Shown one piece after another: positions 33,796-45,295 of a DNA stretch of 64,000 nucleotides. The notes under the pieces are model-generated. The model saw only the letters and a list, made by a program, of their open reading frames with translations. It ran no database searches and was not told the DNA's origin. This stretch comes from Panulirus ornatus (lineage: Eukaryota; Arthropoda; Malacostraca; Decapoda; Palinuridae). The position numbers and the translations under genes are program-made. Within the stretch, counting starts at the first letter, position 1. The number at the start of each line of letters is the position of its first letter. The stretch lies in the NCBI RefSeq assembly GCF_036320965.1, contig NC_092257.1:20157413-20221412 (forward strand), in the 5' to 3' direction.

Positions 33796-35345
33796 AGTGT
33801 AGGGTGTTTGGATTGAGGGGTTATGCAGAGTGAGTTATGGAAAGTAGTTATGTGAAGAAAAGAGTGATGGTGAAAGTCTTGCATAAGATGAAATGTGGTA
33901 AGGTGGCTGAAGTGGATGGTATTGCAGTGGGCTCTCTTAAGATGGGTGATGACTGTGTTGTTGATTGATAAGATAGGATTTTCAGTGTATGTATGGATCA
34001 TGGTGAGGTGCCTGAATATAGGTGGATTGCATGTGTAGTGCATTTGTATAAAGGCAAGGGGGACAAAGGCATGTGTTTGAACTGTGGAATTTATAGAGAG
34101 AACCTGATGGATTTTATGGGAAAGCAGTCATCGAAAGGATGAAGGCATGTACAATGCATCAGAATGGGGAGGAACAATTTGGTACCTGGTAGATGATGTG
34201 AGGATTAGGTGTTTGCTTGAAAGAATATGTGTGAAAAGTCCTTGACATTTATGGATTTGGAGAAGGCATATGAGAGGGTTAATAGACATGCCTTGTGTAA
34301 GGTCCTGTGAATATATGGTGTGGGAGGAAAGCTGTTAGAGGCAGTGAGAAATCTTTATCAAGATTGTAATGCATTATGCCAAAGGTTGAGAGGAGGGTAA
34401 ATGGTTCCAGGTGAAGGTTGGTCTGCAGCAGGCATGTGTGATATCACCATGGCTCTTTGATTTATTTATGGATGGGATGGTGAAGGAGGTAGAAACAAGG
34501 GTCTTTGAGAGAGAATTGAGTATGCAGTCTGCAGGGGGTGATGGGGCTCAGGAAATGAGTCACTGTTTTTTGCTGATAACATAACTCTGATGGCAGATTC
34601 AGGTGAGAAACTGCAGATGTTGGGGTCTGAGTTTAGTAGAGTGTATAAATGGAGGTAGCTGAGAGTCAGTGGGAATAAAAGTTTGTTAGATTTAGCAGTG
34701 GAGAGGGACAGGTTAGTTGGGATATGAGTTTGAAAGAAGAAAATTTTGAGGAAGTGGAATGCTTTATATACTTGGGAGTCAACATAGCAGTAAATAGAAT
34801 CATGGAAGCAGAAGTGAGTTATAGGGTGGATGTGAAGGCGAAGGTTCTGAGAGCATTGGAGAATGTGTGGAAAAAGAGATCATTATCTGGGAGGGCAAAA
34901 ATCGGTATATGTGAAGGTATAGTAGTTCCAGTGATATTGTGCAGATGCAAGGCATGGGTATGGATGAGAATGAGGGGAAGAGGGTGGATGTGTTGAAAAT
35001 GAAGTTTTGAGAATAATATTTGGGGAAGAGTGTGGGTAATAAATCTGAAGGTTTGCCTTAAATGGTTTAGAAATATGTAGATAATGAGTAAGGAGAGTTT
35101 GACAAAGAGGTTTTATGTGTTAAAAGTGGATGGGACCAGGAGAAGGGGGAGACCAATTGGAGATGGAAGGATGGATTGTGAAAGATTTTGGATGCTTGGG
35201 ACCTGAACATTCAGGAAGGTGGAAGGCTACATAAGATATGGTGAATTGGAATGACATGGTATACAGGAGGTAACTTATTGTCAGTGGGTTGAACCAGGGC
35301 ATATGAAGGAACCAATAGAAACCATGGAAAAGTTTGAATCCTGAA
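33796..35345 (+). mobile_element. Old family A LINE copy, RT to 3' UTR
   Basis: Heavily mutated but collinear with family A: the KMKCGKVAEVDGI region (about 33885), [16 protein letters not shown] (about 34250), VISPWLFDLFMDGM (about 34440), FADNITLMADSG (about 34570) and ECFIYLGVNIAVN (about 34755). The C-terminal domain and proximal 3' UTR follow, ending at about 35345. Only one frame over 80 codons remains (34724-34996). Confidence 0.82.
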
Positions 35346-35863
35346 ACCTGCCACAAATTTCATTAGATTATACTCATACATCCTTCCTCTGCCAGTGAAC
35401 ACAACATTGATAAGGTATATATACACATTGAAGTGACTCAACAAGCTTCAAACAACTACCCTCCCAATCCAGTCTTAGACCACCCCACCAGATATACACC
35501 CATCGGAGATTATACTTCCAAGATACATCCTAGTTACACTCTTGCATCTGTGTTTCAGAAACAGTACATCTCTTCAACCTTACAAACACTGTTTTGACTT
35601 ATCACAAACCTCGTTATGCCCAAGATGCAATTTCAACTCCGAATATGCTTAACCCTTACTCCACCTTTGGATTGTGTTCATTGTATGACCTGTGGATGTG
35701 GCCAGCTTCCTGAATGCTGTGGCAGCTCTGTAGAAAGGACCTCTGGGGCAAGAAGGTAAATTCAAATGTGATGAAACCTTGGTAAAATCCTCTAAGTGGT
35801 AACTTCTGGAAATGTTCATGTGAATCTTCAATGGAGCCTTAAGTATACTCTCTCTTTTTTCAG
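35346..35863 (+). other. End of QRSL1 intron 1, unassigned
   Basis: No recognised feature until the polypyrimidine tract and acceptor tctctcttttttcag ending at 35863. Confidence 0.5.
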
Positions 35864-36154
35864 ATATGACAGAGGAGAGAGTATTGGTCCGTTAGATGGG
35901 ATTCCAGTGGCTATAAAGGATAACTTCTGCACTTTGGGCATTCCAACAACTTGTGGATCAGTGATGCTGCAAGACTATGTTCCTCCTTACTCTGCTACAG
36001 TAGTAAAGAGACTACAAAAAGCTGGAGCAATTATCATTGGCAAAACAAATATGGATGAATTTGCAATGGGATGTGGAACTATAGACTCCTTCTTTGGTCC
36101 TACAAAGAATATTCACTGCTCTGGAGTCAAGTATGAGTTTCGGCACTTAAAAAG
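35864..36154 (+). CDS. QRSL1: QRSL1 (GatA) exon 2, amidase fold with catalytic lysine
   Basis: The exon joins in phase 2 to exon 1, completing an Arg codon and giving ...[13 protein letters not shown]. It contains [20 protein letters not shown], whose KDN lysine is the general base of the amidase Ser-cisSer-Lys triad. It also has [20 protein letters not shown] and [21 protein letters not shown], which shape the glutamine site. It ends at 36154 before GTAAAT, again in phase 2. The usual NPW after FGPxK is replaced by NIH, a mild departure from the family. Confidence 0.95.
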
Positions 36155-37048
36155 GTAAATTAAGATTTACATAATCCTGTATGTTTGCATATGTCAGTGT
36201 TATATATATTTATATGAATTTTTTTATGTACTTTGTAGGGTTACCTATTTGTATACCTGTCTTTGCATATGTGCAGCATAAAACTAGTTCAGAATTGTGA
36301 AGGATAAACATATATGGTTATCACTAAGGGCAGTAAGAAATTTTGCTGCAAACTGAAGGTGTGTGTTTTCCAATTCCTTTAACTATTTCTGTCACGTGAT
36401 GTTTGCGTCATCCTCACATTGAATTGACACGAGTAAAATTCCTCTTTTGCTATCACTGAATGTTATGCACTCATCTTTGGTAGCCTTTATAATCCAGCAC
36501 TTGAGAGGGTACTGGTCCTCACTAAAATGGCACTCGGGTTGCAGAATTCACTGCTCTCTTGTCTGGGCACTGCCCAGGCATGTGCATGCTACCTCAGTCT
36601 GTTATTTGCTCTGTGTTGAATTGCTATGTGTGGTTAACTACATGAGGCAACTGACACTGCAGAAACTGTTTAAGAAGGCATCGATGTGTTAAACATCCCA
36701 AGAAGAGCAATTCCAACCCCTTCACTAAACCCCTTGCCTGAGATGAGTTTTGATGATCCTGCAAGCACACCCAGATCAAATCTATAGTGGGTAAAATGCA
36801 GAAAAGGTCTCTTTAGAGGTATCAACCCTCTTGCAGCAGGATGACACCCATGTGTATTTGTTCTTATCTCCAGCTAAGCCATATGTCATCTTCGGCACTT
36901 CAGCCACTGTGTAATCACTTGTTGTTACCTAAATCTTCAATGCGTGTTTTGAAATCAGAAACAAGAAAGAATTTTTGATACAGTTTTTGATACAGTTGAT
37001 AAGAAGACAGTGAGACCAAGGATTAGATACGTAAGAAGAAAAGTACTA
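36155..37048 (+). other. QRSL1 intron 2, unassigned first part
   Basis: Intron 2 spans 36155-41438. The first 0.9 kb shows no recognisable element. The rest is filled by the Tigger-like element with its nested LINE and a family B LINE. Confidence 0.5.
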
Positions 37049-37481
37049 CACATTGAGCATTCCTAATCCGAAATCCGAGATGCTCCAAAATCCGAAACTT
37101 TGAGTGGCAGCATGACATTACAAGCTGAAAATTCCACACCTAAGCACATTATTTTTCATTGTATTAATGGTATTTCATATTTTTTTTTGCTGTTAAGTAC
37201 TTATGCTTGAATAAGTGTAAGAAAATGATTGCTTATCAGTAGCATGTAGATTCAGAGTCAGGAATGAAGGTGATCCCAGACAACCACAGATTGTTCACAT
37301 GAGCAGCTGAGGTTGTGACACCATAGCTTTCTGATGGTTCAGTGTTACACAAACTTTATTTCATGTGCAAAATTATTAGAAATATTGTATAGATTACCTT
37401 CAGGCTATGTGTATAAGATGTATATGAAACTTAAATGGATTTTGCATTTAGACTTAGGTCCCATTTCCATGATATTTCATT

Positions 37482-39863
37482 ATGTATATGCAAATGTTCC
37501 AAATGTATACGTATGTAAGTAGGAGAGATGGCCAGAGAGCGTTATTGGATTACGTGTTAATTGACAGGTGCGCGAAAGAGAGACTTTTGGATGTTAATGT
37601 GCTGAGAGGTGCAACTGGAGGGATGTCTGATCATTATCTTGTGGAGGCTAAGGTGAAGATTTGTATGGGTTTTCAGAAAAGAAGAGTGAATGTTGGGGTG
37701 AAGAGGGTGGTGAGAGTAAGTGAGCTTGGGAAGGAGACTTGTGTGAGGAAGTACCAGGAGAGACTGAGTGTAGAATGGAAAAAGGTGAGAACAATGGAAG
37801 TAAGGGGAGTGGGGGAGGAATGGGATGTATTTAGGGAATCAGTGATGGATTGCGCAAAAGAGGCTTGTGGCATGAGAAGAGTGGGAGGTGGGTTGATTAG
37901 AAAGGGTAGTGAGTGGTGGGATGAAGAAGTAAGATTATTAGTGAAAGAGAAGAGAGAGGCATTTGGACGATTTTTGCAGGGAAAAAATGCAATTGAGTGG
38001 GAGATGTATAAAAGAAAGAGACAGGAGGTCAAGAGAAAGGTGCAAGAGGTGAAAAAGAGGGCAAATGAGAGTTGGGGTGAGAGAGTATCATTAAATTTTA
38101 GGGAGAACAAAAAGATGTTTTGGAAGGAGGTAAATAAAGTGCATAAGACAAGGGAGCAAATGGGAACTTCAGTGAAGGGTGCAAATGGGGAGGTGATAAC
38201 AAGTAGTGGTGATGTGAGAAGGAGATGGAGTGAGTATTTTGAAGGTTTGTTGAATGTGTTTGATGATAGAGTGGCAGATATAGGGTGTTTTGGTCGAGGT
38301 GGTGTGCAAAGTGAGAGGGTTAGGGAAAATGATTTGGTAAACAGAGAAGAGGTAGTAAAAGCTTTGCGGAAGATGAAAGCCGGCAAGGCAGCAGGTTTGG
38401 ATGGTTTTGCAGTGGAATTTATTAAAAAAGGGGGTGACTGTATTATTGACTGGTTGGTAAGGTTATTTAATGTATGTATGACTCATGGTGAGGTGCCTGA
38501 GGATTGGCGGAATGCGTGCATAGTGCCATTGTACAAAGGCAAAGGGGATAAGAGTGAGTGCTCAAATTACAGAGGTATAAGTTTGTTGAGTATTCCTGGT
38601 AAATTATATGGGAGGGTATTGATTGAGAGGGTGAAGGCATGTACAGAGCATCAGATTGGGGAAGAGCAGTGTGGTTTCAGAAGTGGTAGAGGATGTGTGG
38701 ATCAGGTGTTTGCTTTGAAGAATGTATGTGAGAAATACTTAGAAAAGCAAATGGATTTGTATGTAGCATTTATGGATCTGGAGAAGGCATATGATAGAGT
38801 TGATAGAGATGCTCTGTGGAAGGTATTAAGAATATATGGTGTGGGAGGCAAGTTGTTAGAAGCAGTGAAAAGTTTTTATCGAGGATGTAAGGCATGTGTA
38901 CGTGTAGGAAGAGAGGAAAGTGATTGGTTCTCAGTGAATGTAGGTTTGCGGCAGGGGTGTGTGATGTCTCCATGGTTGTTTAATTTGTTTATGGATGGGG
39001 TTGTTAGGGAGGTGAATGCAAGAGTTTTGGAAAGAGGGGCAAGTATGAAGTCTGTTGGGGATGAGAGAGCTTGGGAAGTGAGTCAGTTGTTGTTCGCTGA
39101 TGATACAGCGCAGGTGGCTGATTCATGTGAGAAACTGCAGAAGCTGGTGACTGAGTTTGGTAAAGTGTGTGAAAGAAGAAAGTTAAGAGTAAATGTGAAT
39201 AAGAGCAAGGTAAGTAGGTACAGTAGGGTTGAGGGTCAAGTCAATTGGGAGGTAAGTTTGAATGGAGAAAAACTGGAGGAAGTAAAGTGTTTTAGATATC
39301 TGGGAGTGGATCTGGCAGCGGATGGAACCATGGAAGTGGAAGTGGATCATAGGGTGGGGGAGGGGGCGAAAATCCTGGGAGCCTTGAAGAATGTGTGGAA
39401 GTCGAGAACATTGTCTCGGAAAGCAAAAATGGGTATGTTTGAAGGAATAGTGGTTCCAACAATGTTGTATGGTTGCGAGGCGTGGGCTATGGATAGAGTT
39501 GTGCGCAGGAGGATGGATGTGCTGGAAATGAGATGTTTGAGGACAATGTGTGGTGTGAGGTGGTTTGATCGAGTAAGTAACGTAAGGGTAAGAGAGATGT
39601 GTGGAAATAAAAAGAGTGTGGTTGAGAGAGCAGAAGAGGGTGTTTTGAAATGGTTTGGGCACATAGAGAGAATGAGTGAGGAAAGATTGACCAAGAGGAT
39701 ATATGTGTCGGAGGTGGAGGGAACGAGGAGAAGTGGGAGACCAAATTGGAGGTGGAAAGATGGAGTGAAAAAGATTTTGTGTGATCGGGGCCTGAACATG
39801 CAGGAGGGTGAAAGGAGGGCAAGGAATAGAGTGAATTGGATCGATGTGGTATACCGGGGTTGA
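37482..39863 (+). CDS. Uninterrupted LINE ORF: endonuclease C-terminus, RT and C-terminal domain
   Basis: The open frame has 793 codons. The first ATG and about seven codons belong to the flanking DNA element; LINE sequence starts at 37505. The partial APE endonuclease (GGMSDHYLVEAKV, residues about 46-58) keeps its final histidine region. A basic linker follows (KRKRQEVKRKVQEVKKRA, about 175-195). RT motifs: [47 protein letters not shown] (about 428-444), GLRQGCVMSPWLFNLFMDG (about 487), QLLFADDTAQVAD (about 535-547, with the catalytic DD), RVNVNKSKV, FRYLGVDLAADGT. The C-terminal region has WFGHIERMSEERLTKR and SGRPNWRWKDG. All RT catalytic Asp residues are present. Not a host gene. Confidence 0.92.
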   Translation: MYMQMFQMYTYVSRRDGQRALLDYVLIDRCAKERLLDVNVLRGATGGMSDHYLVEAKVKICMGFQKRRVNVGVKRVVRVSELGKETCVRKYQERLSVEWKKVRTMEVRGVGEEWDVFRESVMDCAKEACGMRRVGGGLIRKGSEWWDEEVRLLVKEKREAFGRFLQGKNAIEWEMYKRKRQEVKRKVQEVKKRANESWGERVSLNFRENKKMFWKEVNKVHKTREQMGTSVKGANGEVITSSGDVRRRWSEYFEGLLNVFDDRVADIGCFGRGGVQSERVRENDLVNREEVVKALRKMKAGKAAGLDGFAVEFIKKGGDCIIDWLVRLFNVCMTHGEVPEDWRNACIVPLYKGKGDKSECSNYRGISLLSIPGKLYGRVLIERVKACTEHQIGEEQCGFRSGRGCVDQVFALKNVCEKYLEKQMDLYVAFMDLEKAYDRVDRDALWKVLRIYGVGGKLLEAVKSFYRGCKACVRVGREESDWFSVNVGLRQGCVMSPWLFNLFMDGVVREVNARVLERGASMKSVGDERAWEVSQLLFADDTAQVADSCEKLQKLVTEFGKVCERRKLRVNVNKSKVSRYSRVEGQVNWEVSLNGEKLEEVKCFRYLGVDLAADGTMEVEVDHRVGEGAKILGALKNVWKSRTLSRKAKMGMFEGIVVPTMLYGCEAWAMDRVVRRRMDVLEMRCLRTMCGVRWFDRVSNVRVREMCGNKKSVVERAEEGVLKWFGHIERMSEERLTKRIYVSEVEGTRRSGRPNWRWKDGVKKILCDRGLNMQEGERRARNRVNWIDVVYRG

Positions 39864-40057
39864 CGTGCTGTCAGTGGATTGAATCAGGGCATGTGAAGCG
39901 TCTGGGGTAAACCATGGAAAGCTGTGTAGGTATGTATATTTGCGTGTGTGGACGTATGTACATACATGTGTATGGGGGTGGGTTGGGCCATTTCTTTCGT
40001 CTGTTTCCTTGCGCTACCTCGCAAACACGGGAGACAGCGACAAAGAAAAAAAAAGAA
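37504..40057 (+). mobile_element. Young family A LINE copy with 12-bp target duplication
   Basis: The 12 bases aaatgttccaaa occur at 37492-37503 and 40058-40069, bracketing the insertion. The copy starts inside the endonuclease (YVSRRDGQRALLDYVLIDR) and continues unbroken through RT, the C-terminal domain, a shortened 3' UTR (39866-40030) and an A-rich tail (40042-40060). It lacks the 5' half of the endonuclease, so it could not start a new cycle alone. The open frame and clean duplication mean it is recent. Confidence 0.95.
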
Positions 40058-40135
40058 AAATGTTCCAAAATCCAAAAAAGTTTAATTCCAAAACCCTTAT
40101 GGTCCTGGCATTTTGGATAAAGGATACTCAGATAT

Positions 40136-40324
40136 TAATGTAAGAGAAGTAAGTTTAGAGTGATGTGCAGTAGCTTACCTGGTTTGATGTTTTGTACACT
40201 ACTCATTCATATTAATACTTACCAACAAGAGAGACATCTTTATGGAAAAAGCTTATCAGTTTCTTATTGATAGAAAATTAACATGTTTATCATCCTGTCT
40301 ATCTACCAATATCTCTGATACTTG
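40136..40324 (+). other. QRSL1 intron 2, short unassigned piece
   Basis: AT-rich sequence between the DNA element and a family B LINE. Nothing recognised. Confidence 0.4.
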
Positions 40325-41365
40325 TTCCCAATGGGAACTCCTATCAAGAGGGTGGCCATAGCAAAAGTTTCTTCTTACCTCTGTCCTTATATGCCTCCCT
40401 CACATACTCCATTCCATTCATTCTTCCACCATTTCTCTCCCCCTAGTACTCCTCCACTCTGTTTCCCCATGTCACAGGTGGTCTTCCTCTCATGCCAACC
40501 CCTTCATTTGTGCTATCACACACTGTCCTTATAAATTCCCCATCTTGCATTCTTTCCACATGCCCAAACCACCACGAAGTATGACAATTCACCCACTCTG
40601 TCACTTCACATTTTATTCCATTTGCATTTTTTGCCATACCACATCTCTCATACACCGCTCATTTCTTTCTTCATTCCATCTAGTCTTACCACATGCTCCT
40701 CACAAATAGCTCATTTTCACAGCCTGGATTCTTCACCTCTGTGACTCATTTCATGTCCATGTTTTGGCTGCAAAGGTCAGGGTCAGGAGGACTTTGTTGT
40801 CTCTTAATCCTTTCTTCATTTCCATACTTACCTCCCTACCCTTCATTTCCTTACTTACACCCCTGCCCTTCATTATTTAACCCTGTACTGTTCTCTATCT
40901 AATCTTTCCTTCTATCTCACAAAACTTACCCAAGATAGCTCCTATATGCTGAAATTCTCTCACCTCTTCATTTCTTTCTCTTTCCATATCTGTAACACAG
41001 TTTAATACACTTTCTTCCTTCACTCTATATGGTTTTGCAAAATCTATACTTTCACTTTGTTTCCTTTCAAACATCATTACTTTACTTTTATTTGCATTAT
41101 CTTCAATTGCCCAACCTTACACACTTTATGAAACACACTTACAACCTTCTGTAACTCCTTTTCACTCTAAGCAAACACAGCATCATCCACAAACAGGCTT
41201 GTCACTAGCCACCATACCTCACTGCCGCACTCCATCTCTGCACCCCCTTTCCATAGTTTTAGTCTTGCCTCTCTTAATTCTCCATCCATATATGTGTTAA
41301 AGAGCCATGGTGACATCCCATAGCACTGCCCCACACCCACATGTATACCAAAACTTTCGCTCAAC
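40325..41365 (-). mobile_element. Family B LINE fragment, RT motif B to C-terminus
   Basis: This family is distinct from family A. The minus strand reads SFGIHVGVGQCYGMSPWLFN, then SLFVDDAVFA (motif C, about 41180), and a KPYRVKEESVLNCV region (about 41030). It ends with a C-terminal WWFGHVERMQ block and MRGRPPVTWGNRVEEY (40655-40443). The frame is broken. The same family reappears at 54256-59270. Confidence 0.82.
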
Positions 41366-41438
41366 TCTTATACATGCATTTGCTAATGTATAGAAATGTT
41401 ATGTATTTACTGAAAGTTTGTTTATCATGTACCTACAG

Positions 41439-41558
41439 AGAGCCTAATGAATCAGATCCCAGAATTCCAGTGATGGTACTTGAAAATGAAGATTGGTGTG
41501 TAAGTGGAGGTAGCTCTGGAGGAAGTGCTGTAGCTGTTGCATCTGGGTCAGCTTTTCT
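41439..41558 (+). CDS. QRSL1: QRSL1 (GatA) exon 3, cis-serine segment
   Basis: After the acceptor acctacag (ending 41438) the phase-2 join gives ...HLKR-EPNESDP. The exon carries the amidase signature DWCVSGGSSGGSAVAVASGS, whose GGSSGGS serine is the cis-serine of the catalytic triad. It ends at 41558 before GTAAGT in phase 2. The segment between FGPTKN and EDWCVSGG is shorter and less conserved than the core, as in other animals. Confidence 0.95.
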
Positions 41559-41689
41559 GTAAGTGTTCTTGTATAAATTGGCTTTGATTTTAAAGCTAGT
41601 AATTTACTTCAATCGTATTTTTAAAATTATTAATTTACTTTAATCTCATATATGTAAGAGGGGGATGGGAAATATGAGAGGTGTATCAA

Positions 41690-41763
41690 TTGTGATCCGC
41701 TGACAACACAGCTTTGGTGGCTGTCTAATAAGAGAAATTTGGGAAACTGGTAACAGAGTTTGG
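41690..41763 (+). mobile_element. Family A RT motif C fragment
   Basis: A 70-bp relic reads like SADNTALVAV and KLVTEFG, directly upstream of the next family A copy. Confidence 0.65.
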
Positions 41764-44700
41764 GATAGGGGAGAAAGAATACTTCCCACGTATTCCCCAC
41801 GTGTTATAGAAGATGACTAAAGGGGGCGGAAGCAGAGGGCTGGACCCCCTCCCTTGTATTTAAGATTCTGAAAAGGGAAACAAAAGAAGGAGTCAAGCGG
41901 GGAGTGCTCATCCTCCTCGAATGCTCAGATTGGGGTGTCTGAATGTGTGTGGATGTAACCAAGATGAGAAGAAAGGAGAGATACGTAGTATGTTCCAAGA
42001 AAGAAACCTGGATGTTTTGGCTCTGAGTAAAACAGAGCTCAAGGGTAAAGGGGAAGAATGGTTTGGGAAAGTCTTAGGAATAAAATCAGGGGTTGGTGAG
42101 AGGACAAGAGCTAAGGAAGGAGTAGCAATACTTCTGGAGCAGGATTTGTGGGAGTATGTGATACAGTGTAAGAGAGTAGATTCTAGATTCTAGTGGAAGA
42201 GATGGGTGATTATTGGTGCCTGTGCACCTGGTCATGAGAAGAAGGATCATGAGAGGCAAGTGTTTTGGGAGCACCTGAATGAGTGTGTTAGCAACTTTGA
42301 TGCACAAGACCAGGTTATAGTGATGGGTGATTTAAATGTGAAGGTGAGTAATGTGGTAGTTGAGGGTATAATTGGTGTACATGGGGAGTTCAGTTTTGTA
42401 AATGGAAATGGTGAAGAGCTTGTGGATTTGTGTGTTGAAAAAGGACTGGAGATTGGGAATACCTGGTTTAAAAAGAGAGATATACGTAAGTGTACATATG
42501 TGAGTAAGAGAGATGGTCAGAGGGCATTATTGGATTGTTTTTAATTGATAGACATGTAAAAGAGAGACTTTTGGATGTTAATGTGCTGAGAGGAGCAGCT
42601 GGAGGGATGTCTGGTCACAATCTTGTGGAGGCGAAGATGAAGATTTGTAGAGGTTTCCAGAAAAGAAGAGAGAATGCTGGAGAGAAGAAAGTGGTGAGAG
42701 TAGGTGAGCTTGAAAGGAGACTTGTGTGAGGAAGTACCAGGAGAGAATAAGTATAGAATGGCAAGAGGTGAGAACTAATGACATGAGGGGAGTGGGAGAG
42801 GAATGGAATGTATTTAGGGAAGCAGTGGTGGCTTGCACGAAAGATGCATGTGGCATGAGAAAGATGGAAGGTGGGCAGATTAGGAAGGGTAGTGAGTGAT
42901 GGCATGAAGAAGCAAGGTTGTTAGTAAACAAGAAAAGAGAGGCGTTTGAATGATACTTGCAGGAAAGTAGTGTAATTGAATGGGAGACGCTTAAAAGAAA
43001 GCGGCAGGAGGTTAAGAGAAAGGTGCAAGAGGTGAAAAAGAGGGCAAATAAGAGTTGGGGTGAGAGAGTATCATTAAATTTTAGGGAGAATAAAAAGATG
43101 TTTTTGAGGGAGGTAAATAAAGTGCATAAGACAAGAGAACAAATGGGAGCATCAGCGAAGGGGGCAAGTCAGGGGGTAATAACAAGTAGTGATGGAAGGA
43201 GTATTTTGAAGGTTTGTTGAATGTGTTTGATAATAGAGTGGCAGATATAGGGTGTTTTGGTTGGGGAGGTGTGCAAAGTGAGAGGGTCAGGGAGAGTGGT
43301 TTCGTAAAGAGAGAAGAGGTAGTGAAAGCTTTGCGGAAGATGAAAGCCAGCAAGGCGGCAGGTTTGGATGGTATTGCAATGGAATTTATTAAAAGGGATG
43401 ACTGTGTTGTTGATAGGTTGGTAAGGATATTCAAAGCATTTATGGATCATAGTGAGGTGCCTGATAATTGGCAGAATGCATGCATAGTGCCATTGTACAA
43501 AGGCAAAGGGGATAAGGGTGAATGTTCAAACTACAGAGGCATAAGTTTGTTGAGTATTCCTGGGAAATTATATGGGAGGGTATTGATTGAGAGGGTGAAG
43601 GCATGTACAGAGCATCAGATTGGGGAAGAGCAGTGTGGTTTCAGAAGTGGTAGAGGATGTGTGGATCAGGTGTTTACTTTGAAGAATCTGTGTGAGAAAT
43701 ACTTAGAAAACAGATGGATTTGTATGTAGCATTAATGGATCTTGAGAAGGCATACAATAGGGTTGATAGAGATGCTTTGTGGAAGGTCTTAAGAGTATAT
43801 GGTGTGGGAGGTAAGTTGCTAGAAGCAGTGAAAAGATTTTTACCAAGGCTGTAATGCATGTGTACGAGTAGGAAGAGAGAAAAGTGATTGGTTCCCAATG
43901 AATATCAGTTTGTGGCAGGGGTGTTTGATTTGCCCATGGTTGTTTAATTTGTTTATGGATGGAGTGGTTAGGAAGGTACATGTAAGAGTATTTGATAGAG
44001 GGGCGAGTATGCAGTATGTTGTGGATGAGAGGTCCTGGGAAGTGGGTCAATTTTTGTTCGCTGATGATACATCTCTGGTGGCAGATTCAGATGAGAAACT
44101 GCAGAGGTTAGTGACTGAGTTTGGAAAAGTGTGTGAAAGGAGAAAGTTAAGAGTAAATGTGAATAACAGCAAGGCTATTAGGTTCGGTAAGGATGAGGGA
44201 CAAGTCAATTGGGAGGTAAGTTTGAATGGAGAAAAACTGGAGGAAGTGAAGTGTTTTAGATATGTGGGAGTGGACTTAGCAGCAGATGGAACCATGGAAG
44301 CAGAAGTGAGTCACAGGGTGGGGAAGAGGACAAAGGTTCTGGGAGCAATGAAGAATATGTGGAAGGAGAGAATGTTATTTCGGAGAGCAATAATGGGTAG
44401 GTTTGAAGGAATGATAGTTCCAACAGTGTTATATGGTTGCAAGGCATTGGCTGTAGATAGTGTTGTACAAAAGATGATGGATGTTTTGGAAATGAAATGT
44501 TTGAGGACATTATGTGGTGTGAGGTGGTTTGATTGAGTAAGTAATGAAAGGGTAAGAGAGAAGTGGGGAAATAAAAAGAGTGTGGTTGAGAGAGCAGAGG
44601 GGGGTGTGTTGAAATGGTTTGGACTTATGGAGAGAATGAATGAGGAAATGTTGATAGAGAAGATATATTTGTCAGAGGTGAAGGGAACAAGGAGAAGTGA

Positions 44701-45262
44701 GACCAAATTGGAGGTGGAAGGATGGAGGGAAAAAGATTTTGAGCAATCAGGGCCTGAACATACAGGAGGGTGAGAGGCTTGCAAGGAATAGAGTGAATTG
44801 GAATGATGTGGTATACTGGGGTCGATGTGCTGTCAATGGACCAAACCAGGGCATGTGAAGTGTCTAGGGTAAACCATGGAAAGGTCTCTGGGGCCTGGAT
44901 GTGGATAGGGAGCTGTGGTTTTGTTGCATTACACGTGACAGCTAGAGACTGAGTGTGAACAAATGTGGCCTTTTGTCTGTTTTTCTGGTGTTACCTCACT
45001 GAAGCAGGGAGAAGCACTGCTATTTCCTGTGTGGTGTAGTAGCAACAGAATGGATGAAGGCAAGCAAGTATGAATATGTACATGTGTATATATGTATATG
45101 TGTGTGTATGTGTATGTATATGTTGATATTTATATGTATGTATTATTGCATTTATGGGCATTTATGTATATATATGCACATAGGAGTGGATGGGCGATTC
45201 TTTGTTTGCTTCCTGGCATTACCTAGCTGACCCAGGAAACAGCCATTAAGTATGATATAATA
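41764..45262 (+). mobile_element. Near full-length family A LINE copy, 3.5 kb
   Basis: This is the only copy in the window covering the whole element. The 5' head is at 41764-41920. The endonuclease is at 41921-42640: LNVCGCNQDEKKGE, an LSKTELKGK block in place of SETKLKG, GDLNVKVSN, GGMSGHNLVEAK. The linker runs to 43210. RT is at 43214-44300: KASKAAGLDGIAMEF, CSNYRGISLLSIPGKLY, LMDLEKAYNRVDRDALW, CLICPWLFNLFMDG, FLFADDTSLVADS. The C-terminal domain runs to about 44810 and a full 3' UTR to 45262, ending agtatgatataataaaa. At least seven frame breaks and changed endonuclease residues make it inactive, but it sets the element's length and order. Confidence 0.92.
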
Positions 45263-45295
45263 AAATAGAAATTTGAAAATGTATGTAAAGAAAAT

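Larger units (their letters stand above)
37049..40135 (+). mobile_element. Tigger-like DNA element, split by a LINE insertion
   Basis: The outer sequence (37049-37503 and 40058-40135, about 530 bp without the LINE) has inverted similar ends. The 5' ttgagcattcctaatccgaa matches, in inverse, ggataaaggatactcag at 40116-40132, with 15 of 20 positions agreeing. Dinucleotides TA flank both ends (37047-37048 and 40136-40137), the usual target of mariner/pogo transposons. Internal aatccgaaa-type subterminal repeats are present near both ends. No transposase is encoded, so it is a non-autonomous copy. From memory it resembles a Tigger-class repeat in mammals; I could not check this. Confidence 0.7.

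Noticed and set aside
35640..35800. Possible coding relic with a Cys-rich reading (CMTCGCG-like)
   Set aside because: The readings shift frame repeatedly and I could not tie them to a family.
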